Below are positions 32,440 through 43,859 of a stretch of DNA of 64,000 bases, one piece after another. A program made the translations under genes and the position numbers. The stretch comes from Ehretia macrophylla. Lineage: Eukaryota; Streptophyta; Magnoliopsida; Boraginales; Ehretiaceae. Each line of letters starts with the position of its first letter. Position 1 is the first letter of the stretch. The stretch spans positions 17,826,762 through 17,890,761 of the forward strand of contig CM075783.1 in the NCBI GenBank assembly GCA_037974665.1, read 5' to 3'. The notes under the pieces are model-generated. The model ran no database searches. It was not told the DNA's origin and was given only the letters and a program-made list of their open reading frames with translations.

Positions 32440-34631
32440 TCATGAACAGTGACGCAATCACTTTTCACAAACAGTTATGTACTGTAACTGTTCTAATCAT
32501 TTTTATCTTTTTAAGTAAAACTTCCTTTTTTCTTTCTTTTGTTTTTTCAGAATCTTTCATGCCCAACACCTTTTTTCCTCACGCAGTTCAACTCAAACAT
32601 ATTACATACGAAATTGTATAAAAAAAAATTCAAATATGTCTAAAATAATTTCAAGACTAAATAGTCACAAAATCCCAAAAGTATAAGCAAAATAAGAAAA
32701 AATAATAAGACAAAGTTCGAGGGTGAAGATCATCCACTTACCTCCAAATGGTAGTCTACTCGAGCCAAGCTTTTCTGATGGTAGTCCGTTCGAGCCAAGC
32801 TTGCCTAGCGGTAGTCTACTCAAACTAAGCTCAGCCAATAGTAGTCCACACGAGCCAAGTTTTCTTAAAGGTAGGCCGCTTCTTTAGCTTAACAAAGTAA
32901 GAAGTCAAACCACCTCTTGCGGTAGGTCACTCTTTCAACTTGGCAAAGAAAGATATCAAGTTATTGCCTACAGTAGGTTGGTCCTTCAAAGTAAGAAAGA
33001 GAACAAGTTGTCGCTCGCTTAGAACAACTCCAACTTAGCCAAAGTAGATAGTCAAACAAAAAAAATTGCTCTAACCTTTCTTTCTCCCTCGCCAAAATCC
33101 CAAGCTCGCCAATTGATTTTCATTTGCTAGCTAGAAGTGGCGAGCAAATCAAGCTCGCCATTGCCTTTATTTTGGTCAAACGACATATCTATTTTGTTGT
33201 TTGTTTTGTTTTGTTTGCTTGTTTGGTTTTTTTGGTCTTTAAGATGTTTATTTTATTTTATTTAATTGATGAGCCAGCATGAAAAAGAGGGTGAAGTAGA
33301 TATATACAATTATTGTGTACTTCAAGTTCAAAACCTCAATCCGTTGGTGATATTTTATTATAAGTTTAAAAATTATTATAATCTTATGTCTCAAATTTTC
33401 TAATTTATATAAATAATAATAATAATATTTAACAACTTAAATTATATAAATATTACAATATTTGTTAGGCCAACTCCAAGCTTCCCTATATTTTTCTCTA
33501 GGGATTCAATATTTTAGTTTCTTTCTATTAGTTTCCATACATTTAGTAAATTCCTTATTTTAAGAAATTCCTATTTTAGTTTCACTCTAATTATTTCCCT
33601 ATTTTAAAAGCTCTCTACTTTTATTTACTCCACATGTGGAGATGTGGATATAGGTTTAGAGATTTGTTATTACATCTTCACATGTAGTGATAATATGATT
33701 TGGATATAGCGATTCTCTAAAACTTCCCTACATATAGAGTAAAATAAGAAATAGGGAATGAGTTAGAGATGGCTTTAGAACATAGTTGTTAATAATTAAA
33801 AATAAAAAATAAAAAATAAAAAAGATTGTTGAATAATAAGTTTAGATAAAATATGAAGAGTAATTAGAGCAAAATTAAAAGACCATATACTTCACAAACA
33901 GTAAGTATTATGAGCTCATACATGCATTGCCCAACAAAATACGTTGGCTATCATTTATTTCTCATAATCATCGACCTCTTCACGATCTTGATTGTTTTAT
34001 GGATACAAACATGTAATTATCTTGTGTACTTAAATAAGAAAAAATAAGAAAACGTAAGGGGCATTATAATGATAAATACATACAAACGTAAAGGGCACAA
34101 TAGAACTCTTTTATTAAGATTAATAGTAAATACATATTGCGATCGAGAAAAAAAAAAGACAAAATAATGATACAGGAGTAATATCAATTTCATGATTTTT
34201 CGAATCATTTATTATATGCATTACAGATTCACAGACTGTTATTTCCATCCAAAAGGGCTCTATGCTCTTGCTAATTGGACTTCTTACGACTGGAATCAAC
34301 GATCTTCAATATATATTTGATATTCATTTAGTTCTATCCGAAAGGATTTCCTCACTATGCTATTCAAGATTGGACTCCTCACCACTAGACTCTTCAATCT
34401 CGCTATGCCCTTCTGGACTAGATTCCTCGCTTCTCGAATTGATAATCACCAAAATGCATGGCGGGCAGAGATATAAATAGCAAGCTTCACTTTCAAAGCC
34501 CATCCGATCTTCCAAATTATAGCCACATAAACAACATAATTTATATTTAACTTTTCTCACAAAGGTGAGAGGATGTGGGTGATACTCATTAATTTGAAGT
34601 TTACCCCCAAACTTAAATTTAGGATCATTGC
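32440..34631. other. Unassigned DNA between LINE and CACTA element
   Basis: Apart from the 30-bp tandem repeat at 32750, nothing is recognised. 33400-34200 is very AT-rich with no coding signal. 34262-34560 has short overlapping ORFs on both strands that look like chance. Confidence 0.45.
32750..32880 (+). repeat. 30-bp tandem repeat, four copies plus a partial one
   Basis: Units start at 32750, 32780, 32810, 32840 and 32870 with consensus GGTAGTCYACTCGAGCCAAG plus ten more variable bases. The period is a multiple of three, so one plus frame reads a ten-residue repeat G-S-x-x-E-P-S-x-x-x. No start codon or flanking gene supports translation. Confidence 0.85.
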
Positions 34632-34839
34632 CACTACAAAAAAAATTGCTTTAGGTGACGGTAAAAAATTGCCTCCATGTCAACACCAAAAGGGTATTGC
34701 CGACGGTTGATGACAGCATGGAGATGATTTTTGACTATCGCCAAAAGTATCGTTGCCAATTTGTTGCGCTGTTGCCAATTCCCCACTTTTGGCGGCGGCT
34801 TTTTAATCTGTCACCAAATTCGTCTCTGAATCATTTCCC

Positions 34840-35180
34840 AAAAGTGTCATCTCCACACCGTCGCCAAAAAATGTCATCTCCAAACCGTCTTCAAAAACAT
34901 GGTGTCTCCATTACGTCTCCAAGCCATCTCCCAAAAAACCCGTCTCCATTCCGTCTCCAGCCTGTCCCCAAAAACATGTCGTCTCTATTTCGTTTCCAAA
35001 CCACCTCCAAAAACCCCATCTCGAATCCATCTCCAAAAACATGCCATCTTTATTCCGTCTCCGAGCTGTCTCTAAAAAAAACCGTCTCCATTCCGTCTCT
35101 AAACCGTCTCCAAATAAATTCTGTCTCCAAAATGTCATCGCAAAATTATGTCACCATGTCGTCGCCAATCTCAAAATTAT
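34840..35180. repeat. Left subterminal repeats of the CACTA element
   Basis: Many copies of short motifs such as CCGTCTCCAAA and CCATCTCCAAAAA occur in tandem. Subterminal repeats of this kind bind the element's TNPA-like protein in En/Spm. The plus-strand ORF through this zone is a by-product of the repeats. Confidence 0.75.
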
Positions 35181-35405
35181 TATTATTATTATTATTATTC
35201 ATTAAAAAATCTTTAAATGTTATTTGAAATTATTAATTATTAATTATTTATTTGTTAAAACTATATATAATGCTCAAACATGTAATTGAAATTATTGTAC
35301 ATTTATATTGAAAAGTATATTGTACCATGCAATTAAAAAGAACAAATCCTAAATGTAATTAAACAAACTCTTTGTATATTTTAACATATCATAAAAACAG
35401 GAAAA

Positions 35406-35849
35406 TTATTCTTCAGTTCCATCACCGGATTGAGGCGAATCCTGATGAGTAGGTGGCATCGTAAGCATCTTTGTCAGTAGTGCAATCTGTGCCCGCAGTT
35501 CTCTGAGTTTTGCATTGTTTTCATCTTGAAGTCGTTGAAGCCGCTCATTCTGTTCTTGTTGCATTTTACGCAATTCCTCATTCTCGGAGCATTGTAGATC
35601 AATCTTCTCATTCAAGGGTATTGTGGCCCTACCAACAACTTGCAGTATCTCTATCTCTGTGCTCTGTCATCTGCCTAGTGGGTTGTAGTATACAGACCCA
35701 ACAGAAGCAGAAGGCCCGACCCCATATATACACCCTCTGTTGGGTTTGCCCACAGCCTGCAAAAGGAGTGCATCATAATCTATCGGTGTCGCTGTTGAAT
35801 CAGCCTCAGACGAAACTGTGGCCTGCTACACTAGTTCTTCATATTCAGC
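35406..35849 (-). pseudogene. CACTA Ptta/En/Spm-type gene, last exon (coiled coil)
   Basis: The acceptor is at 35850-35851 (AG before GCTGAATATG). The frame gives DYDALLLQAVGKPNRG and then a Glu/Gln/Leu-rich heptad stretch (MQQEQNERLQRLQDENNAKL) predicted to form a coiled coil, ending in GDGTEE and the TAA at 35406-35408. This matches the C-terminus of plant Ptta/En/Spm transposase proteins, which probably dimerise through it. Two stops (about 35818 and 35673) are present. Confidence 0.78.
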
Positions 35850-35947
35850 CTTTTAATTAGATTTAAGACATAATAATTTTAGAAATTTCATTGGTAAATA
35901 TCAACATTTTGGTTATTTATTTACTATTATCAACAAATTACACATAC

Positions 35948-36053
35948 CATGGTGTGTTCTGCCCTGGGGTCTGTGAATGGCCTGTCGGGATCCTTGCGAT
36001 GAGCCCTTGCGAAAATATTCACCCAAGTCATTGGTCCCCTCCCGCTCCTCTGC
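35948..36053 (-). pseudogene. CACTA Ptta/En/Spm-type gene, internal exon
   Basis: Flanked by acceptor TTTGTAG (at 36054) and donor GTATGTG (35947). The frame MTWVNIFARAHRKDPDRPFT followed by DPRAEHTM is characteristic of the Transposase_24 family. The open frame with good splice signals supports the exon call. Confidence 0.75.
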
Positions 36054-36157
36054 CTACAAATTTTCATGCACCAAAACATAACAAAAACATTTATGATGGG
36101 TGAAATAATTGAAGTTAATTACGACACATCATTCATTAAATTTTCCTTCATACATAC

Positions 36158-36436
36158 CAATCTCCTTGCAGCCTCTTCATAAGGGATAGGTCCCAAATGA
36201 TGTGGAGATGGTTGGTGCAATCGGTTATCCGAGTTTCGCTGTGAAATTGCCCGCCATTATGGGGTATCCGACCTTTCTTTCAACAGATCTCATGCAGCAT
36301 CGCCCAACCACTTCGGCTTCTTATTACGCGTCCGTCCTTTATTAAAGAGGTCACATATACGATTCTCAGCTTTGAAATCGAACATTCGGCGAAACGTGGC
36401 TTCTTCGCTGGGGAATCACTTGTAGACCCTTTGCGA
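36158..36436 (-). pseudogene. CACTA Ptta/En/Spm-type gene, central exon
   Basis: The frame reads FPSEEATFRRMFDFKAENRI, GRTRNKKPKWLGDAA, LLKERSDTP, then NRLHQPSPHHLGPIPYEEAA, the conserved core of Transposase_24 proteins. The donor GTATGTATG is at 36157. The acceptor near 36436 does not join in frame cleanly, so a small indel is likely. Three stops stand in the exon, at least some where Trp, Gln or Arg is expected. Confidence 0.75.
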
Positions 36437-36531
36437 CCAATAATTAATTAATATAACATATTATTTCAACATAATCAACACAATGATTATAACAAATAAC
36501 ATTCCATAATATCTACACATATTTATCATAC

Positions 36532-36655
36532 CTGAAAATTAGCGAACCACCTATCCCTAACCTCATCGGGGACCTCACTCCAACTCGGTCAAGGCTTAGA
36601 ATACCGGGCGTTCATTGCTCTAGTGACTTCTTTAGTTACTTCGTATGGTGTCCAT
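36532..36655 (-). pseudogene. CACTA Ptta/En/Spm-type gene, exon with WSEVPDEVRDRWF block
   Basis: The exon is 124 bp, with acceptor TTTAG at 36656 and donor GTATGA at 36531. It joins in phase to the upstream exon (GG|A) and encodes TPYEVTKEVTRAMNARYSK, a TGA, then PSWSEVPDEVRDRWFANFQ, typical of this transposase family. Confidence 0.8.
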
Positions 36656-36757
36656 CTAAACATGATCAAAACAAAAAGTTGGATATTAAAAATCCATAAC
36701 ATGGAGGACCAGTGGGATAAGGATATCCATGGAAAAAATACAAAATCAAATACTTAC

Positions 36758-37098
36758 CCACCGTCGTCGAATGTCAAATGTGTACGTCTATCAACTTGTC
36801 ATGCTACGTATGCATCGTGCGACGAGAACCCATAATATTGCCATGGCTTTATCCCTGCAGGTCGTTCTTGAGCTGCGATTGATGCCTCAGGTTGTTCAGG
36901 AATTGGTGCAGATTGAGCCATAGGGTCGGGCTCAGCCGCGCCATATACGTTGACTTGTAAATCCTCTAAACCTTGTCTGAGGCCGGACGATGATGTGGAA
37001 GGGGAAGACCTCTCATGTGGTGACAATGAAACGTGAACAGGCATATGTCCTGATGCAGCGTCAATGGGAGCTCCCGACGTACTAGTATGAGTATGTAG
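36758..37098 (-). pseudogene. CACTA Ptta/En/Spm-type gene, first-exon part downstream of the solo LTR
   Basis: The frame reads HTHTSTSGAPIDAASGHMPV ... KPWQYYGFSSHDAYVA, a TGA, then QVDRRTHLTFDDGG, and ends at a good donor GTAAGTA (36757). Upstream it is cut by the solo LTR at 37098/37099. Its other half lies at 40668-40922. Confidence 0.78.
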
Positions 37099-40000
37099 TG
37101 TAACACCCCGATCCCTCACGAGACTGGAGTTCCCAATTCTATTCCCAAGACACGAGAAACGAGAAGAAACGGACGGAGTCTTCCCTCTTTATAGGACTAT
37201 CCAAAACCTGTCAATAATATTTATAACCACAAAACTATTATCTAACTTCATTCCTTCATCTCCTCCGCCAAAATTATCTCATACAACAAATTGCTCAAGG
37301 CCATCCGAGCCTTGGAACTCAACAAAGGTTCACAACAAGCATAAAGTCGACAGTTATCAAGTTCAATTCACACATGCATGCAAGCTAACTAGACAATAAG
37401 GTAATTCTTATAGTTATTACATGCCCGTAAAATTAGAAGACTAAAACACACTTCTCTACAATACCACATAATTACATACAAATCTTCTTCTGACATAGAC
37501 TTTATTACAAGATAAACTTCACATTTAATTTACATATGCTACCGATAACACGCCAGCTACCTCAACTTCACAACCAATCTTGGAACTCGTGCCACCAATC
37601 TTTGCTATGCCTGAAACATGTTAGGGCGATGAATGAGCATACTAACCACGTATGCCCAGTGTGGGAGAGGTCACATAATAGGGAGTCTCCATAAGGTCTC
37701 GTGCAATGTAGATAACATCAAAATCACACACAAGCACACATAACTAGATAACATGCATGCACACAAGTCTAGACATCACGCAAGCACACAAACTATAAAG
37801 CACACAAGTACACAAAACAAGATAATACAAAAGCACCCGAACTATAGCATCCAAATATAACTAACACATAGGTGTCATTTACAGTATATGATCATATTTC
37901 AAGTAACAAGAGACTGAATAACACTTAATAATCAAGTATCACATATTTAAAAAGGATATAGTTCCACGAAGTCTCAATCCATGAACCATGAACCATGATT
38001 TTCAAGCAAGTGTCGGCAAACCCCTTATTCCTTTAAATAGGGTACTCCTGATGTACCCCGATCTTACGACCCTTTCTCCTGAGGTAGGTTCATATGCCAT
38101 AACGAGGTGAACCGCCTCTGGGGTAGTGGAGTATACTCAGTGAGAGAAAGGGAATAAGTACCATGGTAGTCGAGGGAGCACGATAAGCCCGACGCCGCCC
38201 GTGTTTCTCAACACTACCATGTCCGAAAAAGTTACACAACCCCGAGACAAGATCACGAGAATCAAGAATATCAAAGATCACATAAGATGGACGACAAAGT
38301 AGGCCGCCCTCGCAATTAAACATAAATAACATGAGAAAACACAAGATAACAAGTAGATAATATATATAAACTTTATCAATTACCAAATAATATAATCTAG
38401 AAACAACAAAATAAGTTAAAATGAACAGAAGAGATGCAGATTCCCTTACCTTTACCAAACCTGTAAGGGTATAGCTTAGATTTACTCCAAACCTCTTTGA
38501 ATTCGCTCAAATGTACAAACCTTTAGTTATTCATATAAGTGTAACACTTTAGCAATTGACTATAGAAGGTTTAACATCTTCTACATCCTAGATTCTATAC
38601 CACATGCTTTATTTCATTGTAACTTAATTAAACATCATAGTTTTGTAACAACATAGAAGCATTTACTAATATATAAAGTTAAGCTAACTACAATTAACCA
38701 AAATTGTACTTAACATATAAACTAAATGTCAACTGTACAAGTGGACTCAACTAACATGCAATGGTTAACATCTTTACATTTAACTTACATTCTAATTAAT
38801 TCTTCAAACATTCAATACAAGTTTCCAAGTGCAAAATTAATACCGCAAGCTCAATTAAAACATTTTCCAATCCCTCTAACAGAAGCTCAAATTAATCAAT
38901 TCGGTTACCTAGGATATTGGCCTCCAAACTATCTGATTCTTATGTATAAACATAGATCTTCAAGTGTAGTTAATTTTAAGTTCAAACGGTGCTCAATTCC
39001 AAGTTAAATTCCAAAAGTTATAACCCTTACCGTGCAACTACACATAGCCGGGCAGAACCATCAATTTTTGAGCTACATTTCAAAAATGATGTGATCAGAG
39101 GGCTAGAACGTTAGAATAAGTCTTAGTCTTAGAAATCATCATTTTCTCTAAACTTCATAATCTAGCTAGTGTACAAATTTCGTTAATTTTCGAACATGTT
39201 TACTATGTCAAAAGAGCTTCGAATGGCAGTGGCAGTGGACTGTCCGAATCAGGGTTTTGCTTGTTAATCAACTTTTCTTGTTGTTTTCTTACATTTAGCT
39301 AACAATGATCAACACTCTAGCATGTATAATATTCTTACACTTTATTTAGACATTATTACAAACACTTAACCTACACCATTAAGTTAGTTTTACCAAAATC
39401 TTCAACTACATCCAAAACACATATATAAACTAGTAACACTAGCATTAGAGGATTCATACACCATTTTTCACACTAAACAACTAACCAATCATGAGTTTCA
39501 AGTTTCTTTAACCATTAACTACAACATAACATAAACCATATAGCAATATAATTAACATCAAATCTGGCTTCACTAATCCCATATGGCCACTTTATGATGC
39601 AACTAAATGCCATGAAATCACATTTTTAAGCATGTTAACACAAAAGCACCGAAAAGCCTCTTTAGTGATTTGAACTACAACTACCTAATCTGATTAACAA
39701 TTAAGCGTCATAATTACATTTTAAGAGCTTTCTAACACTTCTAAGACTAACTACATAATCAAACGAATCAAATTCAACACTTCGTTCCAAAGCCCTCTTT
39801 GTAATTCAAGCTATAATTCCAATTCTAACTAGGTTATATCCATTCTCATGATACATATAGCATTTTCAAGGGTTAAAGCAACTATTAGAAGCAATAAAAT
39901 AATTAAAAATGCAAAAACCCCAAAATTCGCAGGTTAGACACTATTCATCATCTTTCCCAAGTCTCCAAACTTAATTTTCAACTATAAAATTCTTCAAATA

Positions 40001-40667
40001 ACTATAAAAGAATGTTCTATGATCATAATAAAGGCTAATTTAATCATAGATAGGCATATATAATCAAGATATATCAAATCACAAAATTTACATAAATGTA
40101 ACCTAACTTTAAAAGCTCAAAAATATGCATCTCTCACCACTAGACAAGAAGAAGAAGCTTGGAGATGGCTTTGCTAGGCTCAAGAGCACTAAAATCGGGC
40201 TTGGAATAGATGAAATTAGTGAAAACTAACAATTTTCTTCTTCTTTTTTTTTTTGCTCCTGACTCACGGGTTTGGGGAGAGGGTTTTGAGATGATTTTTT
40301 TTTTTGTTTGGTATATAATGAGTTATAAGAGTTAAAAATGGTTCATGGGTCAAGGGTTTGGGTTATTGGGTCAAATGGTTTGGCTAGGTAGTTTTAATCC
40401 AAGTCAAAGCAAGCTAAATGAAAAAAAACCCAAAATGTTGAATTTTTTTTACTATTCATTACGACATACAAAATATTTTTTCTACCCGCCTTCCCGGCGT
40501 GCTATGCAAGTAATTCAAATTTTCTCATGCCTCTTAAATGACAAAGATCATGAGAAAAATGCAAAACCAGTAAAATGATACAGTCGAAATTTCTTATAAA
40601 TAGTAACTATTCTTAATTAAACATTTTAAGAAATAAATGCACATAAATTCAGGTCTGGGGCCTCACA
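37099..40667 (-). mobile_element. Solo LTR of a Tekay-like gypsy element, 3569 bp
   Basis: The segment starts TGTAACACCCC and ends CCTCACA on the plus strand, so on the minus strand it reads TGTGAGG...GGTGTTACA. The perfect 5-bp duplication TGTAG flanks it (37094-37098 and 40668-40672). There is no internal coding region, so it arose by LTR-LTR recombination. It shares a GC-richer block (38040-38310) with the Tekay-like LTRs at 43860 and 51313 and with the LTR at 61894. It disrupts the CACTA gene. Confidence 0.92.
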
Positions 40668-40922
40668 TGTAGCCTATGTTGTGAGGGATATAAACTGGGG
40701 GGAATCACGTGCTCTAAACCAACTAATGATGACGAGGAGCCACAACCAGTCCACGGCTAACCGATAGAAGACCCACGACCAACTGAAAGCAGTGCTCCTA
40801 TGGACCCATGACTAGTCGTGGGGTGACATCCACTAGAACCATGCCCAGTCGAAGCTTGACTTCCAATTGATCCACGACCAATCGAAGGATATCCACCAAC
40901 AGATGTACTTGGTGTACGCCCA
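40668..40922 (-). pseudogene. CACTA Ptta/En/Spm-type gene, middle of the first exon
   Basis: The frame is Gly/Ser-rich (TPSTSVGGYPSIGRGSIGSQ, then HGSSG) with one TAG, ending at the solo LTR. It lies between the two insertions and reads in the same frame as the exon pieces on either side once one copy of each target duplication is dropped. Confidence 0.7.
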
Positions 40923-42138
40923 TGTTGTATGATTTTTAATGCAAGTGCAAGTATCGCAACAAGTAATAAAGTGATAAGTAAAGATCGTTCCCACGAGGAC
41001 TGTGATTACTAAGTACTGAAATTGATTTAGCTCTAACTTTATTTGAACAATCACGAATTGAGAATTTGTAACTAATTACTAAAGAAATTATAGAACTTAT
41101 AAGAGAAATAGCAACTAACACAATTACGAAATTAACAAAAGATGGTAATTCAATAATTAAAAGACTCTAAGGAATTCGATTTCACCAAGATTAATCCTAT
41201 TTGAAACTAGTGATTAAAATCAATTGACGCCTATTCCTTACGTTGCCAGTAATTTCGCTAAGGTAGATATTAATCTTTCTCAAGTATCAATAACCTATTC
41301 CAATAAGAAAACTAACTACATCTTTGTGTTAACTGTGAACTTATGGAACACATTAAGCCCTATAAATTCAAATGCTGCACTAGATCTCATAACTATCTCT
41401 AGCTTATGATGATTTAATGGTATTTCATACGTAGTCTAATTTAGTTATTACTTCTCAGTCTCAAACTAAATCACGACTTATGTAATTGTTGATCAGGCAA
41501 CCACAAGCATTAAATTCAGCATGAAATACTCAACGCAAATATGAAATAGTTAATCAATGAATTAAAAACAAAAGCATCAAATATTCAAAATTCGACTACA
41601 TCGTAGCCCTAGAAAAATAGCTTAGAACATAATCATGAAAATAAATAAAATTCCAATTGTAACGTAAAACATGATAACATAGATAGAGAAAACTAGGATT
41701 TGAAGAAGAATTGGAGCAGAAGTCCGTCTCCGGATCGTTCCTCCATCTTCAACTCGTGAATCCTCTCTTTCTCCCCCTTTAGAACGTTATTTTTTCTCCC
41801 ATCTTGATGGCTACTCACTTCTCACGTTTTTCTCCTTTTATTTCATAGGGTTTCTTTCTTTTCTTGCCAATTTACAAAACTGCCTTTAATTTTCCTGCGA
41901 TGCTGCGCAGCTGCGCTATGACTGCACTACTTCTATTTGTTCTTCAATTTCTCCACAAATTGTATAGAAGCCAATCAATGTCTCTTCAATATTTGCCTCA
42001 AAACTCATATTGTCTCTTGGAAATTACCTACAACGCAAATCAAAGACAAAACTAATCAAATTGCTCATAAATTACTCAAAAACTAACAAAGCTTAAGTGA
42101 AAAGGTATTGAAATACTATATAAATAATACACCCAACA
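40923..42138 (-). repeat. Athila-like 3' LTR, 1216 bp
   Basis: It is homologous to 57694-58896 and to the separate copy at 5540-6768. On its right (minus-strand upstream) lies a polypurine tract. Confidence 0.9.
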
Positions 42139-43854
42139 AACACCCCCAAACTTAAGCTTTGTTTGTCCTCAAGCAAAAGACACAACTAAAGAAAGAAACA
42201 ACCTAAAAACTAAAGACTTGACACAATATAACTCATGAAAGCAATGTTGTAGGATAATAAATTTTCACGGCCTCAATAACTTTTTCCCAACTCAAGAGGT
42301 GACTTACAATCACAAGCATGAGAAATCTCAACTTCACATAAGTCTCATTTTACTTCAAATCCCCCAAGTGAGTGTGTGAATAGTCTATATCCTAATCAAT
42401 TGTACCTGGATGAGTTTATGCAAGCTAAGTGAATTTTCAATGTGAATATGTTATATTCAATAACTTAGGACTTCATAGGCTCACTTTTCATGTCACTCTC
42501 CACTAATGTAAGTTAATCATCGCATTAAAGATTAGTAGGACTTTTGATTTGGTTGTAACGAGTGGCTAGGGTCAAGGTAGGATAATGGATATAATAAATG
42601 CGTAAACTACCTATAAGCACACAACTATTCAAGGATGTTCAATGGAGTACATGTCAACTCTACTTCGTACCAGCACAATTATTCAACATATCTCTTTTCT
42701 TTCTTATTTCATTTCACTTCCTCAACATGCATCCACAATATTAACAAAACACATAAAGAGTCCACACTTCCCCAAACTTGCATTTTGATATTAACTACAA
42801 GGAGTGTGACTCTTCTATTTTCTTTTCATTCTTTTTTTTTTTCTCAATATTTCATTTTTTTCTGAAACAAAACAACACATCACCAAATCATCAAACCTCC
42901 CATCATTCAATACAGAACAATCATATGTTACAAGTAGGAGGGTCATAATATGGGAAAATCAAACCTGAGAAGTTAAGGAAGATATTGTAAGTTGCATAAG
43001 AAAGAAAAGGCTATCTTAGGCTCAAGGGGTGAACTAAGGATATTCAATTATTACAAAGGTTGGCTTGAAAGGCTCAAACGATCCAAAGATGACCTAAATC
43101 ATTTCTCTAATGCTATGCAACCTAGGATTTTGCCTCATGTAACAATCAAGCAAGTTCTAAAGTCCTATACTCATTTTTCTATTCACTTAAACTCACATAA
43201 TCCTTCTCTAAGCAACAACGTAACTAGGCGAGGCTAAGTGCGCAATAAGTGATGATTTTCCGTAAAACAAAACTATGCTTTAGTCAATTATCCTTATTAC
43301 CATCATATACTTCTTACGCTACTCATCATTGGCCTATTTCTTATCTTTCCAGCATCACTTTCAACATTTTGGTTTTTTTTTTGTTTTCAAAATTTTCTGA
43401 TTTTTTTTTAAAACATAATAAAAATAACAAAACACATAATACGAATACTAAAAGAACAAGTTCATAGAGGAAAACACATAACAACTACCCCCAAACTTGG
43501 AAATAGAAAATAACTAAAACACATAACATAAAGAAAAAATCCATAACACAAAACTCATTAAGATAGGTTCACAAAACCAATAAAGAGACGACACCCCCAA
43601 ACTTTAAAGAAAAACATTGTCCTCAATATTAAAATACCAAAGAAAATAAATCAGAGGACTTCCCTGAATAGTCTCTATAGTCATTGAGCGTCCGGGATAT
43701 AGTCATTGCTACTATAACTTCAGCCAAGGAACACAATGGAAGTAGAATTTACCCAACAAACACAAAATAAGTTCAAGAACGAACACAACCAAACTCTTGC
43801 ACTCCCATCTGAATACCGCAAGATTCCAATTATTCTGTGTACTTTGTTAAGACT
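42139..43854 (-). other. Athila-like 3' non-coding region with polypurine tract
   Basis: The minus strand next to the LTR reads GAGGACAAACAAAGCTTAAG then TTTGGGGGTG, the classic end of Athila/Tat internal regions. Similar CCCCAAACTT motifs recur at about 42770, 43487 and 43592. Many Athila elements have an env-like ORF here; I see none. Confidence 0.7.
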
Positions 43855-43859
43855 TGAAC

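Noticed and set aside
34655..35227. 190-codon plus-strand ORF
   Set aside because: Its sequence is the subterminal repeat of the CACTA element read through; the Ser/Pro-rich product reflects GTCTCC repeats.
41864..42055. Leu-rich small ORFs in the Athila-like LTRs (also 58622-58813, 6416-6652)
   Set aside because: They lie in LTR sequence, vary between the three copies and carry no recognisable domain.
42139..43854. Env-like third ORF of the Athila-like element
   Set aside because: The region was scanned because Athila relatives can have one, but only short frames in AT-rich DNA are present.
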